Shown one piece after another: positions 22,067-31,796 of a stretch of DNA of 64,000 nucleotides (positions are counted from its first letter, which is position 1; the number at the start of each line of letters is the position of its first letter). The position numbers were made by a program, and so were the translations under genes. Source of the stretch: Lycium barbarum (Eukaryota > Streptophyta > Magnoliopsida > Solanales > Solanaceae); contig NC_083341.1 of assembly GCF_019175385.1 (NCBI RefSeq), positions 93,522,321-93,586,320 on the forward strand, in the 5' to 3' direction. Below the pieces are notes generated by a model. The model worked only from the letters and a program-made list of their open reading frames with translations, made no database searches and was not told where the DNA came from.

Positions 22067-23607
22067 TAAAGGTGCCCGGAATTCTTGCAAACGTTTACGA
22101 ACATACCAAGCAAACCACATATGATTCTTACATATTATTTCATGTCTTCATTTCATATAATTTCAGTAAAATACGACCAGCAGTCACACGATAAATATAT
22201 CACCAAATTCGTACGCAAATAGCTACATTGTCGACACTATAACCTTACAACGACAACAACATATTTAACAACATTACCTTTATGATTTTTGGAACTGTTT
22301 CAGCATCATTTTCATTCTTACAACAGCCCACAATTCATTCCAATTTCGACCTAAGTCATTGCTCTTCACTTTCACTAAACGTTCACAACAAGAATCAACA
22401 CTCAACACATACAAATTCATTTCTAGCACTAAAACAGTCCACTGTTTTGGACTGCTTATATGCTTCAACATAATTCATTTCTTTAACACCTTAATTCACA
22501 TATTCAACATGCACACAATACACCACAATGTCCATAACAACAACAATCAAAATGTGACACAAAACAGTCCACAAATTCCTCTAAAACAGCCCCCTCACAC
22601 GGCTTCAACACAACTACAACAACTTCATGATTTTCATTCATTTATCCATACTACAACACATTCAATCCATTTCCAATACATGTACAAGAATAATAAGCAT
22701 CATTTCACCTAAGTTTATAGCACACAGCCCACTTCAACTTCAACAACAACAGTCCCTAACTTACGATAACATCTAAGTCTGTATATCGCTTGTATATCAA
22801 CGTTTCCTCCATGTATACACCATATTAAACCTTTAATCCAAATTAATAACATGAGTAGGAGGTTGAAATTACCTTTAACAATCAGAATCTTCAAGAATCT
22901 TGTTCCTCTTTCCAGCTTCTTGCTTAACAACTAAAGGAAAACTTAGGCTACAACTTCTCTTTAACTAATATCGTGTCAAGGGTCTAGGATTTAGCTTATA
23001 TGATGGCTCAATTAGAAAGGGGGTTTGGGCGAGAAAATAAGGGTTCTTGGATCTGTTTAAGTCGTGTGAAGTGATATAGGGAAAAGTGGTGGCTTATATA
23101 TTAAGTTTAATGGGCCTCATGGGCCGAAATATGAGTGTTTGGGTCGGGTCCAAACTTGCTGCCCTGTCAGCCCAAATTACATCGTCCATATCTCCTCATC
23201 CCGATATCATTTTGATGAGCGGTTTGTTGCGTTGGAAACTAGACTCGATGAAATTAATTTTAGGCTTTTGAAAGACCTTAAAACTCCTCATATTCTAGGA
23301 GATATGCCTCCTACAATATAGGCTAAAATCGGGTCCGAAATATTTACTGAAGTTGTTCCGATTCATTTCGTTTAACTTCTAATCCTCTTCCAACCTCATG
23401 TAACCTCTTATACATACATATACACACTCATATACATACTCATAACATGATTTCAAATCCTTTAGGTTACCATGTAAGCTCGGGATACTTAAGGCAACCA
23501 TATATATAACGATATTCTTACTAACTCGACTAACTTTCCTTGAACCTTCATAACTCAATTTTTTCTTGTTTTACTTCAAGTAGCACGGATTATTATGGAG
23601 TGTAACA

Positions 23608-23643
23608 TACTTCCCCCCTTAGGAACATTCGTCCTCGAATGTT
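23608..23643 (-). promoter_or_regulatory. Element D polypurine tract and inverted repeat
   Basis: On the minus strand a purine run (TAAGGGGGGAAGTA) lies against the 3' LTR, preceded by AACATTCG-AGGA-CGAATGTT (23624-23643). Confidence 0.88.
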
Positions 23644-24542
23644 AAATTAGTGTTGTATAAGCATACTTAACCTGTTACCCTTCCTAGTCAATCTTATCCT
23701 TCACCACCTCACAGCCTGTCTTACCAATACATTCGCATCCGTCACAATTCATTTTTATCTGTACTCTCATCTTAATCATACTACTACTTCTTTTACTATA
23801 AACTCGTTATAATTTATCCCTGCTTATCAATTCAGTCGGTACCTTACTATAACACTTTATCAAGATTATCCAGCCTTTTCTAAACTATCTCTTAGTATCA
23901 TAAACCCTTTCCAAATTCTTCTTTTTACCATATCGATATCGACTTCCTAATTACTATTACCATCGATTCGGCAGTCGACTTATTTCTCGAGGTCATCCAT
24001 ATTGGAAACTTAGTCAAATCCTATCCTTACTATTGACACAACCTTTCAAAACATATTACAAACCTATACCTCATTCTCTTTTTCTATTTCTCGGAAAATT
24101 TGGGCAGAGTTTTCTCTGTACTTCTTACTATCCCAAAGCCTGCACGCAGGAAATACCAACAATGCCTCACAGGGCCAACATTTATACGTATATATCATAT
24201 CGTATCATAGCCACACAGAGCTCCCAATATCAACAACAATATAAAAATGATGAACATAACTCGTATGCCCTACTCAAACTGCACCTGTTATACTTTCTCT
24301 TTCAATTTTCAACTTTACATTTCAATCGCACTTCCATACCTTACTCGACATATACCTTTCATACCTTTGCTTACCTGCGTACTTTGGAACTTCCAATATC
24401 GTCAAACACTTTCTTCTGTCGATGTCGTTCTTCAGCTGAAATCAAATGTTAGTATAAAGAATTTCATTTCCTATGACTGGGCTCTATCGCACGATCTGTG
24501 ATATGAAAGAAAGGTAACATCCTAAATGCCCTGTAGCGTCCA
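23644..24542 (-). other. Element D non-coding interior, homologous to F
   Basis: No ORF with a known domain. Read on the minus strand it is collinear with F 41396-42400. Shared stretches include GAAGAACG...ATCGACAGAAGAAAGTG, the 3' block at 24090-24240, GATATCGATATGGTAAAAAG versus GACATTGATATGGTAAAAAG, and AGGGTAACAGGTTAAGTAT. The minus strand is purine-rich. This is a shared internal domain of two otherwise different non-autonomous families. Confidence 0.75.
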
Positions 24543-24576
24543 GTTTATAGATGTGGTGCACAACACACCGATAAAC
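24543..24576 (-). ncRNA. Element D leader stem-loop with GTGCAC loop
   Basis: On the minus strand the outer stem is GTTTAT/ATAAAC, the inner stem GGTGTG/CACATC and the 8-nt loop TTGTGCAC. The architecture matches element I. GTGCAC is self-complementary. D keeps this although it has lost all coding sequence. Confidence 0.65.
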
Positions 24577-24621
24577 AAGATTCTACTAGACACGGTCTGT
24601 AGACACTCCAAGGACGAACTG

Positions 24622-24633
24622 CTCTGATACCAC
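24622..24633 (-). promoter_or_regulatory. Element D primer binding site (tRNA-iMet)
   Basis: The minus strand reads TGGTATCAGAGC four bases inside the 5' LTR. Confidence 0.93.
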
Positions 24634-24826
24634 TTCTGTCACGACCCAACCCCGTTGGCCGTGACTAGTGCCCGAGTTGGACACTCATATTATCTATTAA
24701 CTGTAGTCATTTGCAATTAGCATGTCATGATCTCATTTGTACACAAAAAAAAAATAAGACATTATTTTTAAGCTGTCAAGTTTTGTTTGTCTTAGGCACC
24801 TGTCTCCTGAGGAGCTTCACTTTTTA

Positions 24827-24835
<9 letters not shown>

Positions 24836-24924
<89 letters not shown>
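24836..24924. repeat. (AT)n microsatellite in D 5' LTR
   Basis: About 89 bp of pure AT dinucleotide. The same spot in the 3' LTR (about 20248-20268) has only about 20 bp. Because LTRs are identical at insertion, the expansion is younger than the insertion or is an assembly effect. Confidence 0.95.
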
Positions 24925-24925
<1 letters not shown>

Positions 24926-25308
24926 CTACGCAAGCCGACAAGGCTGCCACGATAAACAAAATAACAAACATACATACATATGCAAGCCGACAAGGCTGCC
25001 ATTACGAATGGGTACGCCCCAAACATAAGTCATAGACGTAAAACGCATCAACAACTACAAACAGACCCACACCGATGTCCACAGACCTCTAAGAGTAATG
25101 ACCGTATCATATGGCGGGACAGGGCCTCGCCGTACCCGAATAAACACTTATATATACAACAAAGGAAGTTATACCACAAGCTAGGCTCCGGAACAAAGGA
25201 GCAGTCCAAAATAGCTGAATAGGTATCCTAAACCGGCGGATCTCCAAAACGAGCGTCTGTACCTGCGGGCATGAACGTAGCCCCCCCCCCCCCCCGAAGA
25301 AAGCGGGT

Positions 25309-25327
25309 CAGTACGGAATATGTACTG
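25309..25327 (-). promoter_or_regulatory. CAGTAC-N7-GTACTG palindrome, D 5' LTR
   Basis: CAGTACggaatatGTACTG, identical to the 3' LTR copy. Confidence 0.6.
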
Positions 25328-28253
25328 AGCATGTAATGCTTGAAACATAATAATAGACTTATATTGAGACAAGGTATGTAGGACTCAATGCAACAACCAG
25401 AATTTTCATAAAACTTGCCTTTGAACATATTCCATCTATATAATTCTCATATCAATGTCATTATAGAGTTTTGTAATCAAAGTTGCATAATCATTCTGTA
25501 TATAACATATATATCGTGTCCCGGCCCTTTAATGAGGGACTCGGTAATTATAATCATAGAATCATAAACATAAACATGTACGTGTCCCGGCCCTTTAATG
25601 AGGGACTCGGTAATAAGGAATATATGCCCTCCTGGCCGCCATCTCCATATCATAATATCATCACATTATCATATCATCATATCATCATATATATATATAA
25701 CGTGTCCCGGCCCTTTAATGAGGGACTCGGTGAATAATGTAGTAAACATGCGCATGAAAACGTGTCCTGGCCCGGGACTCAGTGAAGGATATAGCGGTAA
25801 GCACGAGCAGAATAATGAGCAACCACATATATGCAATTCATCTTTTTAGACTCAATGGATAAGCAACTAACCAGCTCTAAAGTGTCAAAATAATATTCAT
25901 ATTCAGTTCATTTTAAGTCTCATAACAAACTATTACAAGAAACGTTTCAGATTTCATGTACATGTATCACTTTAACATGATGTAGCTTTTAAAAGTCAAG
26001 TATGTCTCTAGTTGTGCAATTCTTTAAGAATAGGAACTTTCATGCATTATTCATTAGTCACTCATATTGTAGGCACATGACAACAACCTTAATAAAATAT
26101 AGAATCATAAGTCATACATGGAACTAGAGAATAGAATTTACCCCAAGGTTCATATTGTTTCATACTTACGTCTAGGACATGCCAAAAGAAAGAAGGAATA
26201 GGCTTTACATACCTTTAGCGTTTAGTCGTATTATAACTTGTACTTGCTGCCCAAAAACACTTATCCTATATCAAGATATCAAGAGCTACAATTAGTCTAC
26301 GAGGGAATTCAATACGTACTTTAACGTCAACAATCCCTTTCAAACATTTAGACGACGTTTCGTTCGCATTCAAATCAACTACATACAACCACCCCAACAT
26401 CAATAATCATATGTTCAATACCAATCCGGACAGCCCACATAACATTCCAAATAGCCCACATTCACAACATTCCATAACGATTCACATACGGCTACTACAT
26501 TCTCAAGTTACTCCTAATAATCCGTAGCCTTAACGTTTTCGTGTAACAACTTTACAACAACCCAAACAACGTAAATACAATATATATTCTTAACTATCAT
26601 TAGTATTTCCAATTTAAAGAATACAACATGTCCAAAACAGTTCCTAACCACAACACGTCCAAAACAGTCCCTAATCAACAACACGCCCAAAACAGTCCCT
26701 AACCAACAACATAAAGGTGCCCGGAATTCTTGCAAACGTTTACGAACATACCAAGCAAACCACATATGATTCTTACACATTATTTCATGTCTTCATTTCA
26801 TATAATTTCAGTAAAATACGACCAGCAGTCACACGATAAATATATCACCAAATTCGTACGCAAATAGCTACATTGTCGACACTATAACCTTACAACGACA
26901 ACAACATATTTAACAACATTACCTTTACGATTTTTGGAACTGTTTTAGCATCATTTTCATTCTTACAACAGCCCACAATTCATTCCAATTTCGACCTAAA
27001 TCATTGCTCTTCACTTTCACTAAACGTTCACAACAAGAATCAACACTCAACACATACAAATTCATTTCTAGCACTAAAACAGTCCACTGTTTTGGACTGC
27101 TTATATGCTTCAACATAATTCATTTCTTTAACACATTAATTCACATATTCAACATGCACACAATACACCACAATGTCCATAACAACAACAATCAAAATGT
27201 GACACAAAACAGTCCACAAATTCCTCTAAAACAGCCCCCTCACACGGCTTCAACACAACTACAACAACTTCATGATTTTCATTCATTTATCCATACTACA
27301 ACACATTCAATCCATTTCCAATACATGTACAAGAATATTAAGCATAATTTCACCTAAGTTTATAGCACACAGCCCACTTCAACTTCAACAACAACAGTCC
27401 CTAACTTACGATAACATCTAAGTCTGTATATCGCTTGTATATCAACGTTTCCTCCATGTATACACCATATTAAACCTTTAATCCAAATTAATAACATGAG
27501 TAGGAGGTTGAAATTACCTTTAACAATCAGAATCTTCAAGAATCTTGTTCCTCTTTCCAGCTTCTTGCTTAACAACACAAGGAAAACTTAGGCTACAACT
27601 TCTCTTTAACTAATATCATGTCAAGGGTCTAGGATTTAGCTTATATGATGGCTCAATTAGAAAGGGGGTTTGGGAGAGAAAATAAGGGTTCTTGGATCTG
27701 TTTAAGTCGTGTGAAGTGATATAGGGAAAACTGGTGGCTTATATATTAAGTTTAATGGGCCTCATGGGCCGAAATATGAGTGTTTGGGTCGGGTCCAAAC
27801 TTGCTGCCCTGTCAGCCCAAATTGCATCGTCCATATCTCCTTATCCCGATATCATTTTGATGAGAGGTTTGTTGCGTTGGAAACTAGACTCGATGAACTT
27901 AATTTTAGGCTTTTGAAAGACCTTAAAACTCCTCATATGCTAGGAGATATGCCTCCTACAATATAGGCTAAAATCGGGTCCGAAATTTTTACTGAAGTTG
28001 TTCCGATTCATTTCGTTTAACTTCTAATCCTCTTCCAACCGCATGTAACCTCTTATACATACATATACACACTCATATACATACTCATAACATGATTTCA
28101 AATCCTTTAGGTTACCATGTCACCTCGGGATACTTAAGGCAACCATATATATAACGATATTCTTACTAACTCGACTAACTTTCCTTGAACCTTCATAACT
28201 CATTTTTTTTCTTGTTTTACTTCAAGTAGCACGAATTATTATGGAGTGTAACA

Positions 28254-30199
28254 CGGGTTCTACATTCTCTTATATTACTCCATATGTTGCTGGTTGTATT
28301 GGGGTGAAACCCGAGTCAGTTAAACCCTTTCAGGTGCTTACTCCGGTTGGTGATCCCGTGATAGCAAGACAAGTGTACAAAACTTGTGTCATTGTGATAT
28401 GTGATCGACAGACCAAGGCCGATTTGATTGAGCTGAAAATGGTAGATTTTGATGTAATCATGGGTATGGATTGGTTGGCTTCGTGTTATGCAAATGTTGA
28501 TTGCCGCACAAAAGTGGTTCGATTTCAATTTCCAGGAGAGCCCGTGCTTGAATGGAAAGGTAATGCAGCATCGCCAAAGGGTAGGTTTATTTCCTATCTT
28601 AAGGCAAGGAAGATGATAGCCAAGGGTTATATTTATCACTTAGTTTGGGTTCATGACACCGAGGCAAAGCCGCCAACTTTCCAGTCAGTTCCGGTAGTGA
28701 ATGAATTCCTAGATGTGTTTCCAGACGAACTTCCAGGACCTCCGCCAGAAAGAGAGATTGACTTCGCCATTGATGTATTGCCGGACACCAAGCCTATTTC
28801 TATTCCTCCTTATCGAATGGCCCCGACAGAATTAAAGGAGCTAAAGGCGTAGCTGAAAGACTTGCTCGAGAAAGGATTCATTAGACCCAATTCATCACCG
28901 TGGGGAGCACCGGTCTTGTTTTTGAGAAAGAAAGACGGTTTCCTGCGAATGTGCATCGACTATAGGTAATTGAACAAGGTGACGATAAAGAACAAATATC
29001 CTCTTCTGAGGATTGATGATTTATTCGATCAACTGCAAGGTTCCAAGTGGTTCTCTAAAATAGATTTGAGGTCGGGTTACCATCAAGTGAGAGTTAGAGA
29101 AGCGGATATTCCCAAAACGGCCTTCAGAACGAGATATGGCCATTATGAATTCCGAGTGATGTCATTCGGGTTGACTAATGCTCCGGCTGTATTTATGAAT
29201 TTGATGAACAATGTATTCCGGCCTCTCTTCGATCAATTTGTGATAGTATTTATTGATGATATTCTGGTGTATTCTCGCACGGAATCGGAACATGCAGATC
29301 ATCTGAGAATTGTTCTTGGTATTCTTCGAGCCCGAGAATTGTATGCAAAATTTTCAAAGTGTGACTTCTGGCTGAATTCTGTGACATTTCTGGGCCATGT
29401 CATTTCAAATGATGGTATTCGAGTCGACACTCAGAAAATTGAAGCTGTGAAGACTTGGCCAAGGCCTACGACGCCCACAGAAGTTCGTAGTTTCCTGGGT
29501 TTGGCAGGTTATTATAGGAGATTCATAGAGGGCTTCTCATCTATTTCAGCCCCATTGACGAAGTTAACCCAGAAGTCCATTAAATTTCAATGGAACGATG
29601 CTTGTGAACGCAGTTTCCAAGAGTTGAAAAATAAGTTGACCTCAGCCCCGGTTTTAACACTTCCAGAACGGCCAGATGGCTATGTGGTGTATTGTGACAC
29701 TTCCGGTGTCAGATTGGGATGTGTATTGATGCAGCATGGAAAGGTTATTGCATATGCTTCGAGAAAGTTGCGGAAGCCTGAAAAGAATTACCCAACTCAT
29801 GATCTCGAACTAGCTGCGGTCATTCATGCCTTAAAAATATGGAGACATTATTTGTACGGTGTGCACGTTGATATCTATACAGATCACAAAAGTCTTCAGT
29901 ACATCTTCAAGCAAAAGGAGTTGAACCTGCGACAGAGACGGTGGTTAGAATTATTAAAAGATTATGATGTTAACATTTTATACCACCCCGGGAAGGCGAA
30001 TGTAGTAGCCGACGCACTTAGCCGCCGATCAATGGGCAGTTTATGTGAAGTCCCTCCGGAAAGGAAAGAGATGGTTCAAGAACTTCATCGATTGACTAAT
30101 CTTGGAGTGCGTGTAATTGATTCGGGCAATGCCAGGATTAGTATAAATGATTCCACGATTTCGTCCTTGGATATGGAAGTGAAAGAACGGAAGTGTTAA
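28254..30199 (+). pseudogene. Element C protease, RT and RNase H
   Basis: Resumes directly after D with the duplicated CGGGT, restoring the frame of the protease active-site motif. Protease continues with [23 protein letters not shown] follows: [44 protein letters not shown] (active-site DD intact) and [12 protein letters not shown]. RNase H has [29 protein letters not shown] and [10 protein letters not shown], so its acidic residues are present. Gln codons are stops at 28850-28852 (TAG) and 28967-28969 (TAA). The frame ends at TAA 30197-30199, where related elements encode KYEDP. Confidence 0.92.
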
Positions 30200-31570
30200 G
30201 ATCCTCAGTTATGTCGTTATAGAGACACATCTCATGGGAAAGAAAAGTCTCCGTTTGAAGTTTCCATGGATGGGATTCTTAGGTGCCGAGGCAGGTTATG
30301 TGTGCCGAATGTGGCGGAATTGCGCTGATGAATTTTAGAAGAAGCACATTGCTCTCGATATTCTATTCACCCAGGTGCAACCAAAATGTATCATGATCTC
30401 AAGATGATGTACTGGTGGGATGGCATGAAGAGAGACATAGCAGAATTCGTAGCACAATGCCCAAATTGCCAACAGGTAAAAGCTGAACACCAGAAGCCGG
30501 GAGGCTTGTTGCAAGCAATGGAAATCCCTACTTGGAAGTGGGAAGTGACTCTATATGGGTGATCGTGGATAGGTTGACGTGGCAGGTATGACTCTATATG
30601 GGTGATCGTGGCAGGTATGACTCTATATGGGTGATCGTGGATAGGTTGACGAAAGCAGCCCATTTTCTTCCAGTTAGGACCATGTACTCAGCAGAAGACT
30701 ATGCAAGGTTGTATCTCAAAGAATTGTGCGACTCCATGGAATCCCATTATCTATTATCACAGATAGAGGAGCATAGTTTACAGCTAAGTTCTGGAAGCCT
30801 TTTGAAGAAGGTTTGGGCACGCAAGTGAAGTTTAGCACGGCATTTCATCCGCAAACTGATGGGCAGGCCGAGCGTACCATTCAAACCTTAGAAGACATGC
30901 TACGGGCGTGTGTGTTGGATTTCGGTGGTAGCTGGGATGACCACTACCCCTTATTGAGTTCGCATACAACAATAACTACCACTCAAGTATACAAATGGCT
31001 CCATATGAAGCTTTATATGGAAGGAAATGCAGATCTCCAATCGGATGGTTCGAAATAGGAGAAGCACAATTAGTGGGCCCCGAATTGATCCAACAAGCGA
31101 TAGAAAAAGTCCAGGTGATCCAAGATCGGTTGTTGACAGCCCAAAGTCGCCAAAAATCCTACGCGGACAACCGCCGACCAGACTTGGAATTTCAAATTAA
31201 TGATTGGGTATTTTTTAAAGTGTCACCCATGAAAGGGGTGATGAGATTTAGTAAGAAAGGGAAGCTAAGTCCCAGATACATTGGACCCTACAAAATCATC
31301 CGCAAGGTAGGTCATGTAGCCTATGAATTGGATTTGCCTTCGGAATTTGAATCAGTCCACCCAGTCTTTGATGTTTCGATGCTCCGCAAGTGTGTTGGAG
31401 ATCCCACAAATATTGTTCCGATAGATGATGTGCAAGTAACAGAAAGAAGTAGCGTCAGTCAAAGTATTGTGGCGAAACAACAATCGGGAAGAAATGACTT
31501 GGGAAGCGGAAGAGACTATGGAGTCCAAGCACCCACAGTTATTCCAACCCCCAGGAGAGATCCAAGATGA
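30200..31570 (+). pseudogene. Element C integrase and partial chromodomain
   Basis: The zinc domain is readable (HPGATKMYHD ... [16 protein letters not shown]) but is preceded by two consecutive TGA codons (30326-30331). The stretch that should carry the first catalytic Asp is replaced by a triplicated 21-bp segment (30548-30640). The second-Asp region survives (TDRGA), but TAG at 30774-30776 replaces the next Gln. FHPQTDGQAERTIQT with the catalytic Glu is intact. The C-terminal part 30995-31570 is open, but a shift after DVQVTE disrupts the chromodomain. Confidence 0.88.
30548..30640 (+). repeat. Triplicated 21-bp segment in C integrase
   Basis: Copies of the 21-mer running from ACTCTATATG to GATCGTGG are at 30548-30568, 30591-30611 and 30620-30640. 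They are joined by shorter flanking duplications including GGCAGGTATG. Intact relatives have one copy. Confidence 0.9.
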
Positions 31571-31796
31571 AACACCAACAATATAAGGTATGTATCCTTT
31601 ATCTTTATGCTTTTGGTCGTGTGTGGCCATAGATATGTCGATGTTGTGATGTAGCCCTGTGAGGCAGTGATGTGATATTATGGGTTGTTGTGGCAGGATG
31701 GTAGTGCCATATTATAAAGGAAACTTTGGCGAAATTTTTCTAGAATCCCCGATGATCTAACATTCGAGGACGAATGTTTCCAAAAGGGGGGAAGAA
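31571..31796 (+). promoter_or_regulatory. Element C 3' untranslated block and polypurine tract
   Basis: 31571-31750 is the 3' block shared with A, D and F. AACATTCG-AGGA-CGAATGTT lies at 31759-31778, followed by a purine run (AAAAGGGGGGAAGAA) against the 3' LTR. Confidence 0.87.

Larger units (their letters stand above)
20053..23607 (-). repeat. Element D 3' LTR
   Basis: 3555 bp. Read on the minus strand: a TATATAAGCC box near 23102-23093, a donor-like AAAG|GTAAT near 22870, about eight copies of an AAAACAG(T/C)CC-type word at 21970-22760, AAAG|GTATGTAAAGCC (GT at 21567-21566), the GTGTCCCGG array at 20870-21138, the palindrome at 20664-20682, and a C/G run of 26 at 20625-20650. Small ORFs in it are repeated in both LTRs but show no recognisable domain. 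Confidence 0.92.
20053..28253 (-). mobile_element. Element D: non-autonomous LTR retrotransposon (LARD-like)
   Basis: Termini are TGTCACGACCC and GTGTAACA on the plus strand, with perfect TSD CGGGT (20048-20052 and 28254-28258). LTRs of 3555 and 3616 bp surround an interior of only 1030 bp. The interior has a minus-strand primer site, leader hairpin, 3' block and polypurine tract but no gag, protease, RT or integrase sequence. The LTRs are nearly identical apart from simple-repeat length changes, so D is among the youngest insertions here. Confidence 0.93.
24638..28253 (-). repeat. Element D 5' LTR
   Basis: 3616 bp, nearly identical to 20053-23607. The length difference comes mainly from a long (AT)n tract at 24836-24924 and a shorter C run at 25281-25295. 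Palindrome at 25309-25327. Confidence 0.92.

Noticed and set aside
21869..22930. ORFs of 63-117 codons repeated in both copies of D's LTR
   Set aside because: They recur only because the LTR recurs. Translations are low-complexity, no domain is recognisable, and start positions and lengths differ between the copies.
24817..25026. ORF with a long Ile-Tyr repeat
   Set aside because: It is a translation of the (AT)n microsatellite.
30597..30640. Triplicated 21-bp block considered as a functional tandem regulatory array
   Set aside because: It lies inside integrase coding sequence and the relatives have one copy, so a local rearrangement is the simpler reading.
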